Assembly (NCBI RefSeq): GCF_000168975.1
Contig: NZ_AAUW01000033.1
Coordinates: 1-40,062 of the forward strand
Direction: 5' to 3'
DNA from: Roseibium aggregatum IAM 12614
Lineage (GTDB): Bacteria > Pseudomonadota > Alphaproteobacteria > Rhizobiales > Stappiaceae
Length of the DNA stretch: 40,062 nt
This document shows, in pieces, positions 33,942 through 40,062 of the stretch (positions within the stretch are counted from its first letter, which is position 1; each line of letters begins with the position of its first letter). A program made the position numbers and the translations under genes. The notes under the pieces were generated by a model that was not told the DNA's origin, did no database searches, and was given only the letters and a program-made list of their open reading frames with translations.

Positions 33942-34195
33942 ACTTCGTGACCCCATAGACTTCCGGCGGCGGCGTTACGCCGCCGCCGGGAATTCGAAAG
34001 CCAACTCGCAAACTCTTGGCGAAAGCCGCAAAACGGGGAGAAAGGGCCTCCGGAACGGGATCTTGGAATGAGGCTCTCGCTTATATTTCCATCTTGACGG
34101 ACCTGCCAGCAGCGGCGTGTCAGCTTCTTTCTCACGACGATGCGAAAGCGCTGATGGTCGAGATTGATAAGCTGATTGGGGGGGCTTCGATTTGA
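33910..34195 (+). pseudogene. Frame-shifted small gene upstream of the tape measure, tail-chaperone position
   Basis: Two frames appear to make one ~94-residue protein. From ATG 33910 the first frame reads MFSSSTIVFVKLRDPIDF; the second, from about 33964, continues GGGVTPPPGIRKPTRKLLAK and ends ILTDLPAAACQLLSHDDAKA then LMVEIDKLIGGASI at stop 34193-34195, which overlaps the tape-measure TTG. Removing one C near 33963 joins them. The second frame has no start of its own. Position fits a tail-assembly chaperone, whose genes often use programmed frameshifts. A true shift, a mutation or a sequencing error at the GC hairpin are all possible. Confidence 0.5.
33963..33989. repeat. Perfect 12-bp hairpin at the frame break
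   Basis: CCGGCGGCGGCG and CGCCGCCGCCGG pair perfectly around a TTA loop. No T-run follows, so it is not a standard terminator. It starts at exactly the place where the two frames of the small gene would need to be joined. Confidence 0.8.
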
Positions 34196-36606
34196 GCACT
34201 TTGACCTCCTCCCTCATCGTCCGGCTGATCGATAACGTCACGAAACCAGCCCGCAGCATGGCATCCTCCCTCCTCGGCCTTCAGAAGGCCGGGGGCAAGG
34301 GCTTCGGTGAGCGACTGAACAACGCAATCGAGCGGAACAACCGTGCGCTTGATCAGTCTCGCGGCAGGCTTGTTGACGCTGTTGCCGGGTTCTACGCGCT
34401 CAAGACCGCCATCGCTTCCCCGGTTCAGGCAGCCATGCAGTTTGAAAGTGCGATGGCAGACGTTCGCAAGGTCGTGGATTTCACTCCTGGGGCATTGAAG
34501 GCGTTTAAGGAAGGCATTGACGGTCTAGCCAGCAGTGTTCCGGTCGCCACCAACGGCCTTCTGGAAATTGCTGCCGCTGCCGGTCAGGCCGGTATTGCCG
34601 GTGAGGAACTGGTGAAGTTCACCGAAGCCGCCGCCAAGATCGGCGTTGCCTTCGATATCAGTGCCGACGAAACCGGCACGGCACTCGCCAAGATGATGAC
34701 CGGTCTTGGCCTGACGATTGACCAAGTGGTTCTGCTTTCCGATAGCATGAACCACCTGTCCAACTCGCAGGCATCCAGCGCGGCGGAGATCTTGGATGTG
34801 GTCCGCCAGGTTGGCGCACAGGCAAAAGTCTACGGTTTTACCGCGGAGCAAACAGCAGCATTCGCCTCTGCAATGATTGCGGCGGGTAATTCCTCGGAAG
34901 TAGCGGCCACATCCTTCCGCAATATGGGCCTCGCCCTCACCAGAGGTGAGAGCGCGACGAACAGGCAACGAGCGGCTTTCAAGAAACTAGGTCTTGATGC
35001 GGTCAGCGTTGCCAAGCAAATGCAGGAGGACGCGGTAGGAACGACGGTGAACGTGATTGAGAAATTGCGTGAACTTCCGAAAGAACTTCAGGCATCGATT
35101 GCATCAGATCTGTTTGGTAACGAGGCCCGAGCCCTGGGGCCGCTGCTCGCAGACGCCGAACTCCTGACGCAGACGTTGGCACTCATCTCCAACAAAGCAA
35201 ATTATGCCGGCTCAGCCTTCAACGAGTTTGAGGTAAGGTCGAAGACCTTTGGGGCAACACTCCAAACCTTCAAAAATTCCCTCGACGGCATTTCCCGCAG
35301 AATTGGCGAAGCGCTTATCCCGGCGCTCACCGACCTCATCGACACTTTGCGGCCAGCGGTCGGAGCTATCTCAGACTTTGTAGGAGCCCACCCAGAGCTT
35401 ACCAAGAACGTCATTGCGGCAACCGCCGCCGTGATCGGTTTCAAGATTGCCGTTGCCGGTCTGAAGTTCGTCGGTCTCCTCGGGCGAGGAGGCGCGCTCT
35501 CCATGATGGCCCTCGGTTTCAATACGGTCGGTAAGGCAGCAATAGGAGCCGTCAACGGCGTTCGGGGTATGGTCGCTTATCAGGGCGCCCTTGCTGCTAT
35601 GGCCGGGAAGAACTACGGCGGCTTGAGGGTCGCTGCGGACGCGCTCAAGGGCATGGCTCTGGCGGCTCCCGGTATCGGGGCTCTATCCACCGGCCTGACG
35701 GCTGTAGGAGGCGCCCTGGCCGCGATTACGGCCCCTGCGTGGGCGGCGATAGCCGCCGGTGTCGCCTTGGTCGCGGCGGCTGGCTACACCCTCTATCGGT
35801 ATTGGGATCGGGTTTCCTCTGTAATCGGCGGCGTTGCCCGGCGATTGGGGGAGGAATTCAAGCCCGCGATTGACCTCATCCGGCCAACGCTGGAATACCT
35901 TTCGCCTATGGTGCAAGCCATTGGCGATGGCTTCTCGTATGCCAGCGAAAAGCTTGGTGAGTTCATCGACTGGCTTGGAACCTTCTTCGAGAAGGAGGCT
36001 CTAACCGAAGATCAAAAGGCAGCGTGGGGCCGGGTCGGTTACGATCTGGCTGATAGCATGATCCAGTCCATCAAGGACGTGATGCTCACACTGCTCGATT
36101 GGTTTGCAAACTACCCCTACAAAATCCGGGAAGCTATCGGATCGATTGACCTTGGCAGCCTGATCAGCATGCCAAGCCTTTCGGATATGTTCAGCGGCGG
36201 CGGAAGCGAGACAGATCCTTCCTACCGAGGTCGCGGATCAAAGAGCGATGCTATCGAAGGTCAATCAGGCCACCGCGCAGGCGGCGGGCCGGTTTGGTCC
36301 GGCGGTAATTATCTGGTTGGCGACGGCGGCGAGCCTGAGGTGTTTTCCCCTCGCAAGAGCGGAGACATCACGCCTCTTTCGCAAATTCAGCAGTCAATCG
36401 AAAGCGGGTTTGCGCGCTTTGCCTCTGCGGCCGGAAGTCTTTCCGGGACACCGCAACAGGTTGTCCTTGAGGTGACCGAAGGCGCCATTGTGATCAACGG
36501 GGCGACAGATCCCGTTACGACGGCACAGCTTATGATGCAGATGCTTTCGGATCAGGTTGACCGGCTGTTGAGGGCTTCAAATGCTGACATGGGAGCGAGA
36601 CCATAA
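34192..36606 (+). CDS. Phage tail tape-measure protein (TP901 family)
   Basis: 804 residues. An N-terminal helical region leads into the TP901 core (AMQFESAMADVRKVVDFTPG, then KMMTGLGLTIDQVVLLSDSMN and AIASDLFGNEAR-type blocks) up to about residue 380, then several hydrophobic alanine/glycine segments (about 395-540) and a C-terminal glycine-rich part with GGPVWSGGNYLVGDGGEPEV, a block common at tape-measure C-termini. It sets tail length and guides DNA passage in siphovirus- or myovirus-like tails. It starts with TTG at 34192 after a G-run, overlapping the preceding stop (TTGA), and ends in a TAATG overlap with the ATPase gene. Confidence 0.88.
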   Translation: MSTLTSSLIVRLIDNVTKPARSMASSLLGLQKAGGKGFGERLNNAIERNNRALDQSRGRLVDAVAGFYALKTAIASPVQAAMQFESAMADVRKVVDFTPGALKAFKEGIDGLASSVPVATNGLLEIAAAAGQAGIAGEELVKFTEAAAKIGVAFDISADETGTALAKMMTGLGLTIDQVVLLSDSMNHLSNSQASSAAEILDVVRQVGAQAKVYGFTAEQTAAFASAMIAAGNSSEVAATSFRNMGLALTRGESATNRQRAAFKKLGLDAVSVAKQMQEDAVGTTVNVIEKLRELPKELQASIASDLFGNEARALGPLLADAELLTQTLALISNKANYAGSAFNEFEVRSKTFGATLQTFKNSLDGISRRIGEALIPALTDLIDTLRPAVGAISDFVGAHPELTKNVIAATAAVIGFKIAVAGLKFVGLLGRGGALSMMALGFNTVGKAAIGAVNGVRGMVAYQGALAAMAGKNYGGLRVAADALKGMALAAPGIGALSTGLTAVGGALAAITAPAWAAIAAGVALVAAAGYTLYRYWDRVSSVIGGVARRLGEEFKPAIDLIRPTLEYLSPMVQAIGDGFSYASEKLGEFIDWLGTFFEKEALTEDQKAAWGRVGYDLADSMIQSIKDVMLTLLDWFANYPYKIREAIGSIDLGSLISMPSLSDMFSGGGSETDPSYRGRGSKSDAIEGQSGHRAGGGPVWSGGNYLVGDGGEPEVFSPRKSGDITPLSQIQQSIESGFARFASAAGSLSGTPQQVVLEVTEGAIVINGATDPVTTAQLMMQMLSDQVDRLLRASNADMGARP

Positions 36607-37802
36607 TGGCAGAAACAATGGCTCTCCGCGACCTCCCGCGTCTCTTTGAGGAGGGATTGGCTCTTCCGCGCTTCACGATCTCAGGGGTTCTCCCTAGTGA
36701 AGGTGTGACAGTTCTATTCGGACCTTCAGGCGTCGGAAAAACCGGTCTCACCGTCGCGACCGCAATGGCGGTCGCGGCAGGGGACGATTGGGCCGGTCGT
36801 GATACGACAGCGGGCGGCGTTATGTATGTCGCTGCTGAGGATTGCATTGGCGTCCGAGCTCGGCTGCATGTCGCCGCTGCTATGCGCGGTGGGCACGGGT
36901 TGCCAATCGTGATCGCAGGCAGGCTGGACGCCAGCCTGACAAGCGACCGAGGTCTGAAAGAGCTTCATTCCATCACGGAACACCATTCCGAGGATCTTGA
37001 AGACCTAGCACTGATCATCGTGGATACGGTCGCTACCGTTTTCGGGGATGGTTCGCAAGACGATGCGCGGGATGTTTCCGCGTTCATGAACTCCATGCAC
37101 GATCTCGCAGCGCAGCACGGGGCCGCGGTCCTGGTCATCCACCACACTGGAAAAACAGGACCTCAGCTTCGCGGAAGCCAAGTTTTTGAGGACCGTGCCG
37201 ACGCGGTTTTGCAGGTGTCACGGTCGGCCAGAGGGCCGGTCGTAAAAGTGGCAAAGCAGCGGAACGGCGAAAGCGGAGCAATGTTCGCTTTCGACATTGC
37301 CGGCTTAGACGTGAAACTTGGAGGCGAGATCGCAAACATTCAGATCGTCAAAAACCTCCGCGAGCTTACCAGTGACAACACTCCGGTTGAGCCCAACGCA
37401 ATGGAAAGTCAGGAGACTGACCGCGACCTGATGTTGAGGGTTTTAGAGGAGCTTGTCTCCGATGTTTCCGGTCATGTTTCCGGAAACATTTCCGTCAGTG
37501 TTTCCGACTGGAAAACAGCCTGCTTTGAAGCGTGGCCGCACAAGACCGAGCGAACCAAGAGTTCAACGTTCTCGAAGCACTCCAAGTTGTTGAGGTCACA
37601 GAAGAAAATCACCGTTCGCGGAAAAAATGTTTCCATTCCTGTTTCCGGAAACATCGGAAACGAAACTGGAAACATTCCTCCCGTTGTTTCCGTTTCCGTT
37701 TCCACCCCCCTCTTTAAAGAGGGGGGAACGGAAACCGGAAACGGGATTTCAGAAATTGGAAGCCCTGTTCGGAGGTCCGCAGGAGGCCGTGATGCAGTTT
37801 GA
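36606..37802 (+). CDS. RepA-like AAA ATPase / primase-helicase, replication protein
   Basis: 398 residues. A RepA/RecA-fold ATPase: Walker A GPSGVGKT at 39-46, a YVAAED strand, Walker B LALIIVDT, the VLVIHHTGK motif and QLRGSQVFEDRADAV, the layout of hexameric RepA-type helicases on phages, satellites and plasmids. The C-terminal ~120 residues are low-complexity (repeats of V-S-G-N and V-S-V-S) because the DNA there carries an iteron array. It probably unwinds the element's own origin. It follows the tape measure with a one-base overlap. Confidence 0.82.
   Translation: MAETMALRDLPRLFEEGLALPRFTISGVLPSEGVTVLFGPSGVGKTGLTVATAMAVAAGDDWAGRDTTAGGVMYVAAEDCIGVRARLHVAAAMRGGHGLPIVIAGRLDASLTSDRGLKELHSITEHHSEDLEDLALIIVDTVATVFGDGSQDDARDVSAFMNSMHDLAAQHGAAVLVIHHTGKTGPQLRGSQVFEDRADAVLQVSRSARGPVVKVAKQRNGESGAMFAFDIAGLDVKLGGEIANIQIVKNLRELTSDNTPVEPNAMESQETDRDLMLRVLEELVSDVSGHVSGNISVSVSDWKTACFEAWPHKTERTKSSTFSKHSKLLRSQKKITVRGKNVSIPVSGNIGNETGNIPPVVSVSVSTPLFKEGGTETGNGISEIGSPVRRSAGGRDAV
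37464..37742. repeat. GTTTCC/GGAAAC iteron array, probable replication origin
   Basis: Fourteen copies of the hexamer in 280 bases: GTTTCC at 37464, 37476, 37500, 37629, 37641, 37686, 37692, 37698 and GGAAAC at 37482, 37647, 37656, 37668, 37730, 37737. Two copies of GTTTCCGGAAAC (37476, 37641) are palindromic, and spacings of 6, 12 and 24 recur. Only isolated copies were noticed elsewhere, e.g. 37074. An origin inside the replication gene, as in lambda O, is the simplest explanation. Confidence 0.72.
37705..37726. repeat. 22-bp perfect palindrome inside the iteron array
   Basis: CCCCCCTCTTT followed by AAAGAGGGGGG, flanked on the left by three tandem GTTTCC and on the right by two GGAAAC, so the inverted symmetry extends imperfectly to about 70 bases. 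It may be the origin's unwinding or nicking structure. Confidence 0.75.
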
Positions 37803-38256
37803 AATGTTTGATGCTGATTTGATTGCTTTTCCGTTGCGTCGGTACGCAAGGCTCACTCGGTTTACAGCCGATCAGCTTTGCGGAACCAAATTCGAGACAG
37901 GTGAAAAGATTTGGTCAGAGGTGGTCCAACTGATGGCGGGGAAGCTTGAGGGCCTGGGTTTATCGCCCGATGAGATCCGTAGAGAGATCGTTCAGTTCCG
38001 CACTGAGGTACAGCACCGCATTTACCAGATTGAGGCCGGAGAAATTGCGAAGTCCAACGTCGCAAACCGTTCAACCGAACAATCTTGCACCGTGGTTTCG
38101 CTCTCCTCGCGGCGGAAGCCTTCTCGAAACAGAAAAGACCGTCTCAATGGGGAGACGGGGAGCCAGACAAAAAAGTCTGGCTCCGCTTCGTCAGTTCCGG
38201 TGCCTCAGACGGCACAGGGCTGTGAACCTTCAAGTGATGAAAGGATCAAAAGTTGA
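37792..38256 (+). CDS. Unknown protein, 154 residues, after the RepA-like gene
   Basis: AGGAGG lies 5 bases before ATG 37792, and the gene overlaps the ATPase gene by 11 bases. The start MQFEMFDADLIAFPLRRYAR weakly recalls the IAFPL-R block of small alphaproteobacterial phage proteins (DUF6074-like), which I cannot confirm. The middle is helical (DEIRREIVQFRTEVQHRIYQ) and the last 50 residues are basic, Ser-rich and probably disordered. A DNA-associated role is only a guess. Confidence 0.6.
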   Translation: MQFEMFDADLIAFPLRRYARLTRFTADQLCGTKFETGEKIWSEVVQLMAGKLEGLGLSPDEIRREIVQFRTEVQHRIYQIEAGEIAKSNVANRSTEQSCTVVSLSSRRKPSRNRKDRLNGETGSQTKKSGSASSVPVPQTAQGCEPSSDERIKS

Positions 38257-38669
38257 AACAGGAATATTTTGAGAAGTTGAAGAACCCGCAGTGGAAGTCC
38301 GTTCACGACGCTGCTCTTGCGGATGCAGAGAAGGCCGGTGCAGACGGATTTGAGGCCCAAATTTTCGCGGCTGTCTCCGCGGACGTTCATTTCTCCAGGG
38401 CGAGCGAGAGGGAAGATGAACTCGAAGCTGTCCGGCTTCGTCTCGCAGCCCGCGAGACAGGACATGAAGCACCCGTAGAGCAATCTACTGAGACCGATGT
38501 GGGCGCCGGTTGGACCAAGGCCGTCGCTTCCATCAATGCCCGAAAAGGATATCCGACTGAACTGAGCAGCGATACCCGGCATGGTCACGAAGCAGTGCCG
38601 GAACCGAATGCTGAAAATTCTGCGGACGGCTGGGCTAAGGCGACAGCGAAGATCAATGCAGGGAGATAG
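38253..38669 (+). CDS. Unknown protein, 138 residues, before the S49 protease
   Basis: Starts with TTG overlapping the previous stop (TTGA), with AAGGA upstream. The first 75 residues are helical and charged (DAALADAEKAGADGFEAQ, SREDELEAVRLRLAARETG). The C-terminal half contains a repeated motif: AGWTKAVASINARKG near residue 85 and DGWAKATAKINAG at the end. The motif resembles the short W-x-K-x-x-x-x-x-N-A helix found at the C-terminus of some phage head proteases and their partners. Its position just upstream of the protease suggests a scaffold or substrate role. Confidence 0.6.
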   Translation: MKQEYFEKLKNPQWKSVHDAALADAEKAGADGFEAQIFAAVSADVHFSRASEREDELEAVRLRLAARETGHEAPVEQSTETDVGAGWTKAVASINARKGYPTELSSDTRHGHEAVPEPNAENSADGWAKATAKINAGR

Positions 38670-38671
38670 GT

Positions 38672-39556
38672 GTGTCGGAAAACTTCCTCCCACTCCTCGC
38701 GGACAGGGTTTTAAATCGGCCGCTCCTGATCCATCCCGCAAAGGCGGAAACGATCTTTGCGGTTCTGGAAGGCCGGATCAACCTGGGAGGCGGGGACAAT
38801 CAGTCCCCGCCTGACAACTCCCGTTTTGTCGGGACATACAAAAGGCCGAGTGGGCAGAGAACGCGGTTCACTCGCGTTTCCGGCAATACCGCCCTGATCA
38901 CGGTTGATGGTTCCCTCGTTAACCGCGGTGCTTGGATCGGAACGAACTCCGGTCTGACCTCCTACGAGGGTATAGCTGCCCAGGTTGATGACATCGCGGC
39001 TGACAATGATATCCGCAATGTGATCATCGACATGAACAGCTACGGCGGCGAGGCAACAGGAATGTCAACGCTTGCCGCGAAGATCCGCAAGCTTCGTTCC
39101 ACGAAGACCGTCATCGCGGTTGTGAACGATGTGGCAGCTTCAGCCGGCTACGGCATCGCCAGCGCAGCAGATGAAATCGTCGTGTCCCCAACTTCCCTTG
39201 TCGGATCAATCGGAGTGGTAATGCTTCACCTCGACCGATCCAACGAGTTGGAGGCCAAGGGCATCAAGCCGACCCTTATCCACGCAGGTGCGAAGAAAGT
39301 GGATGGCAACTCTTTCGAGCCCTTAAGCGACAACGTACGCGAGGACATGCAGAAGGACGTGATGGCCTTCTATGCGGACTTCCTCAACACAGTTGAAGCC
39401 GGGCGATCATCTTGGCGATTGAGCGCGGATAAGGCCAGGAAGACCGAGGCTGATGTCTTCATCGGTAACGAAGCAATCAGCGCGGGTTTAGCGGATCGGC
39501 TGGGTACCCTTGAAGAGGTGCTGGCGGAACTGGCGCCGACAAAGGGCGGGGCGTGA
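38672..39556 (+). CDS. Phage S49-family head protease (protein C-like)
   Basis: 294 residues. A peptidase S49 domain with the catalytic serine S157 in VAASAGYGIASAAD and lysine K209 in HAGAKKVDGN, 52 residues apart, the same spacing as in the host SppA in this window. There is no signal peptide or membrane anchor, as expected for the cytosolic capsid-maturation type. GGGAG precedes GTG 38672. Normally a portal gene is upstream and a scaffold or major capsid gene downstream; neither is recognisable here, and the DNA turns into dctP within about 15 bases of the stop. Confidence 0.85.
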   Translation: MSENFLPLLADRVLNRPLLIHPAKAETIFAVLEGRINLGGGDNQSPPDNSRFVGTYKRPSGQRTRFTRVSGNTALITVDGSLVNRGAWIGTNSGLTSYEGIAAQVDDIAADNDIRNVIIDMNSYGGEATGMSTLAAKIRKLRSTKTVIAVVNDVAASAGYGIASAADEIVVSPTSLVGSIGVVMLHLDRSNELEAKGIKPTLIHAGAKKVDGNSFEPLSDNVREDMQKDVMAFYADFLNTVEAGRSSWRLSADKARKTEADVFIGNEAISAGLADRLGTLEEVLAELAPTKGGA

Positions 39557-39571
39557 ATGGGCTTGGGGGAG

Positions 39572-40051
39572 GATCTTGCGCTGATTGTTGTGAAACATGC
39601 CTGGGCCATGCACCCAGAGGCCGAGCAGCTTCGTGCCCTTGTGCTCGCTTTGTGCGTCCAGCGCGCCGCCATAGACGTCCCAATAGGCTTTGGAGCCTTC
39701 GACGGCGGTGTCGGCAATGAAGGAGAACTGGCCGATGCGCGAGCGCAGGAAGCGGTCATCGCGGGTAAAGGAATGCAGCCCGTAAGTGATGTCGACGATG
39801 CCTTCCGCGGCAAGGTCGAAATGCTCGGGTGGCGAGCCAACCGGCTTGGGCAGGATGCGCACGGTCACGCGGCCGTCGGTAACCTTGGCAACTTCCGCAG
39901 CCCAGGGCTCCATCACTTCGGTGACGAGCGGATGCTTCGGTGGCAGCCAGGACGACATAACCAGCTCGTCCGCGGATGCACTGGCGATGAAACCTGTCAG
40001 CGTGGAAGCGGCGACGCCTGCCAATATGGAAAGACACTTCAACTGTTTCAC
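39572..40051 (-). pseudogene. Truncated TRAP solute-binding protein (DctP)
   Basis: The first ~160 codons of a DctP gene, from GTG 40051 (AGGAGA upstream) through a signal peptide ending ASASA, ELVMSSWLPPKHPLVTEVME, PEHFDLAAEGIVDITYG and HGPGMFHNNQRKI, then homology stops. The frame runs on to 39488 as an unrelated tail antisense to the phage protease gene. A complete DctP is ~330 residues, so half is missing. The missing half is not seen on the other side of the element. It cannot make a working binding protein. Confidence 0.82.
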
Positions 40052-40062
40052 GATTTTCTCCT

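Larger units (their letters stand above)
31869..39570 (+). mobile_element. Phage-like element at tRNA-Ala, possibly a satellite or defective prophage
   Basis: About 7.7 kb from the tRNA 3' end to a junction inside a TRAP dctP gene. All recognised genes run on the plus strand, are tightly packed with one- to eleven-base overlaps, and include an excisionase-type HTH protein, a tail tape-measure protein, a RepA-like ATPase with iterons, and an S49 head-type protease. No integrase, terminase, portal, major capsid or lysis gene is recognisable. I cannot find a repeat of the tRNA 3' end at the right border, so the right end is defined only by the loss of dctP homology. Confidence 0.75.

Noticed and set aside
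33963..33989. Hairpin as a normal terminator of the 95-residue gene
   Set aside because: No T-run follows, and the frame that continues through it ends exactly on the tape-measure start, which implies read-through.
31869..39570. Gene transfer agent cluster
   Set aside because: The order, the absence of terminase, portal and capsid genes, the replication protein with iterons and the tRNA location do not fit alphaproteobacterial GTAs.
39480..39620. Second copy of the tRNA-Ala 3' end as attR
   Set aside because: No stretch resembling the T arm or GGCTCCACCA was found at the right border.
39557..40062. Plus-strand gene starting ATG right after the protease stop
   Set aside because: The frame is antisense to the clear DctP coding sequence and has no phage motif; only its first ~5 codons could belong to the element.

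Overview
The window looks like a GC-rich alphaproteobacterial chromosome, most likely Hyphomicrobiales or a Stappia/Labrenzia-like marine lineage. The reasons are AddAB instead of RecBCD, a class II (CP4-like) AroA, a TIGR02300 zinc-ribbon/acidic-tail protein, an IHF-beta with a LapA neighbour, and many TRAP and NMT1-type ABC transport genes. This placement is an inference from gene content; no database search was run.

Layout. 1-10 kb holds core genes: the 3' part of addB, addA, trxA, grpE and a UPF0126/TRIC-type membrane protein on the plus strand, then (minus strand) sppA, ihfB, a LapA-domain gene, an ornithine cyclodeaminase-like gene and a probable 30-codon membrane-protein gene. 10-27 kb is accessory. 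It holds an RpiR regulator diverging from a TRAP transporter, an FKBP isomerase, a five-gene operon (NMT1/THI5-type ABC transporter, 8-oxoguanine-deaminase-like amidohydrolase, 2OG-Fe(II) oxygenase), a divergent guanine-deaminase-like gene, the mobR/mobA pair for 3-hydroxybenzoate, and an XRE regulator followed by a cluster of unrecognised genes. 27-31.9 kb returns to core genes: rpsA, cmk, aroA (minus), the TIGR02300 gene and tRNA-Ala(GGC) (plus). Because aroA-cmk-rpsA and sppA-ihfB-lapA point the same way on both sides, the accessory block looks inserted into an ancestral core cluster.

From the 3' end of tRNA-Ala to about 39.57 kb lies a compact, one-directional, phage-like element: a small excisionase-type HTH protein, unknown small proteins, a tail tape-measure protein, a RepA-like ATPase with an iteron array inside its gene, and an S49 head-type protease. 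No integrase, terminase, portal or major capsid gene is recognisable in the window. Its right end abuts the 5' half of a TRAP dctP gene that loses homology after about 160 codons.

The most interesting unexplained items are: (1) the 24.4-26.8 kb cluster, with two tandem paralogous cysteine-containing proteins, a small secreted protein and an 84-residue protein behind a phage-type repressor; (2) the GTTTCC/GGAAAC iteron array plus a 22-bp palindrome inside the repA-like gene; (3) a frame break at a perfect 12-bp hairpin just upstream of the tape-measure gene, where tail-assembly chaperones are normally found; (4) a 17-nt motif shared by the leader regions of the ABC-transporter operon and of the 2OG oxygenase.
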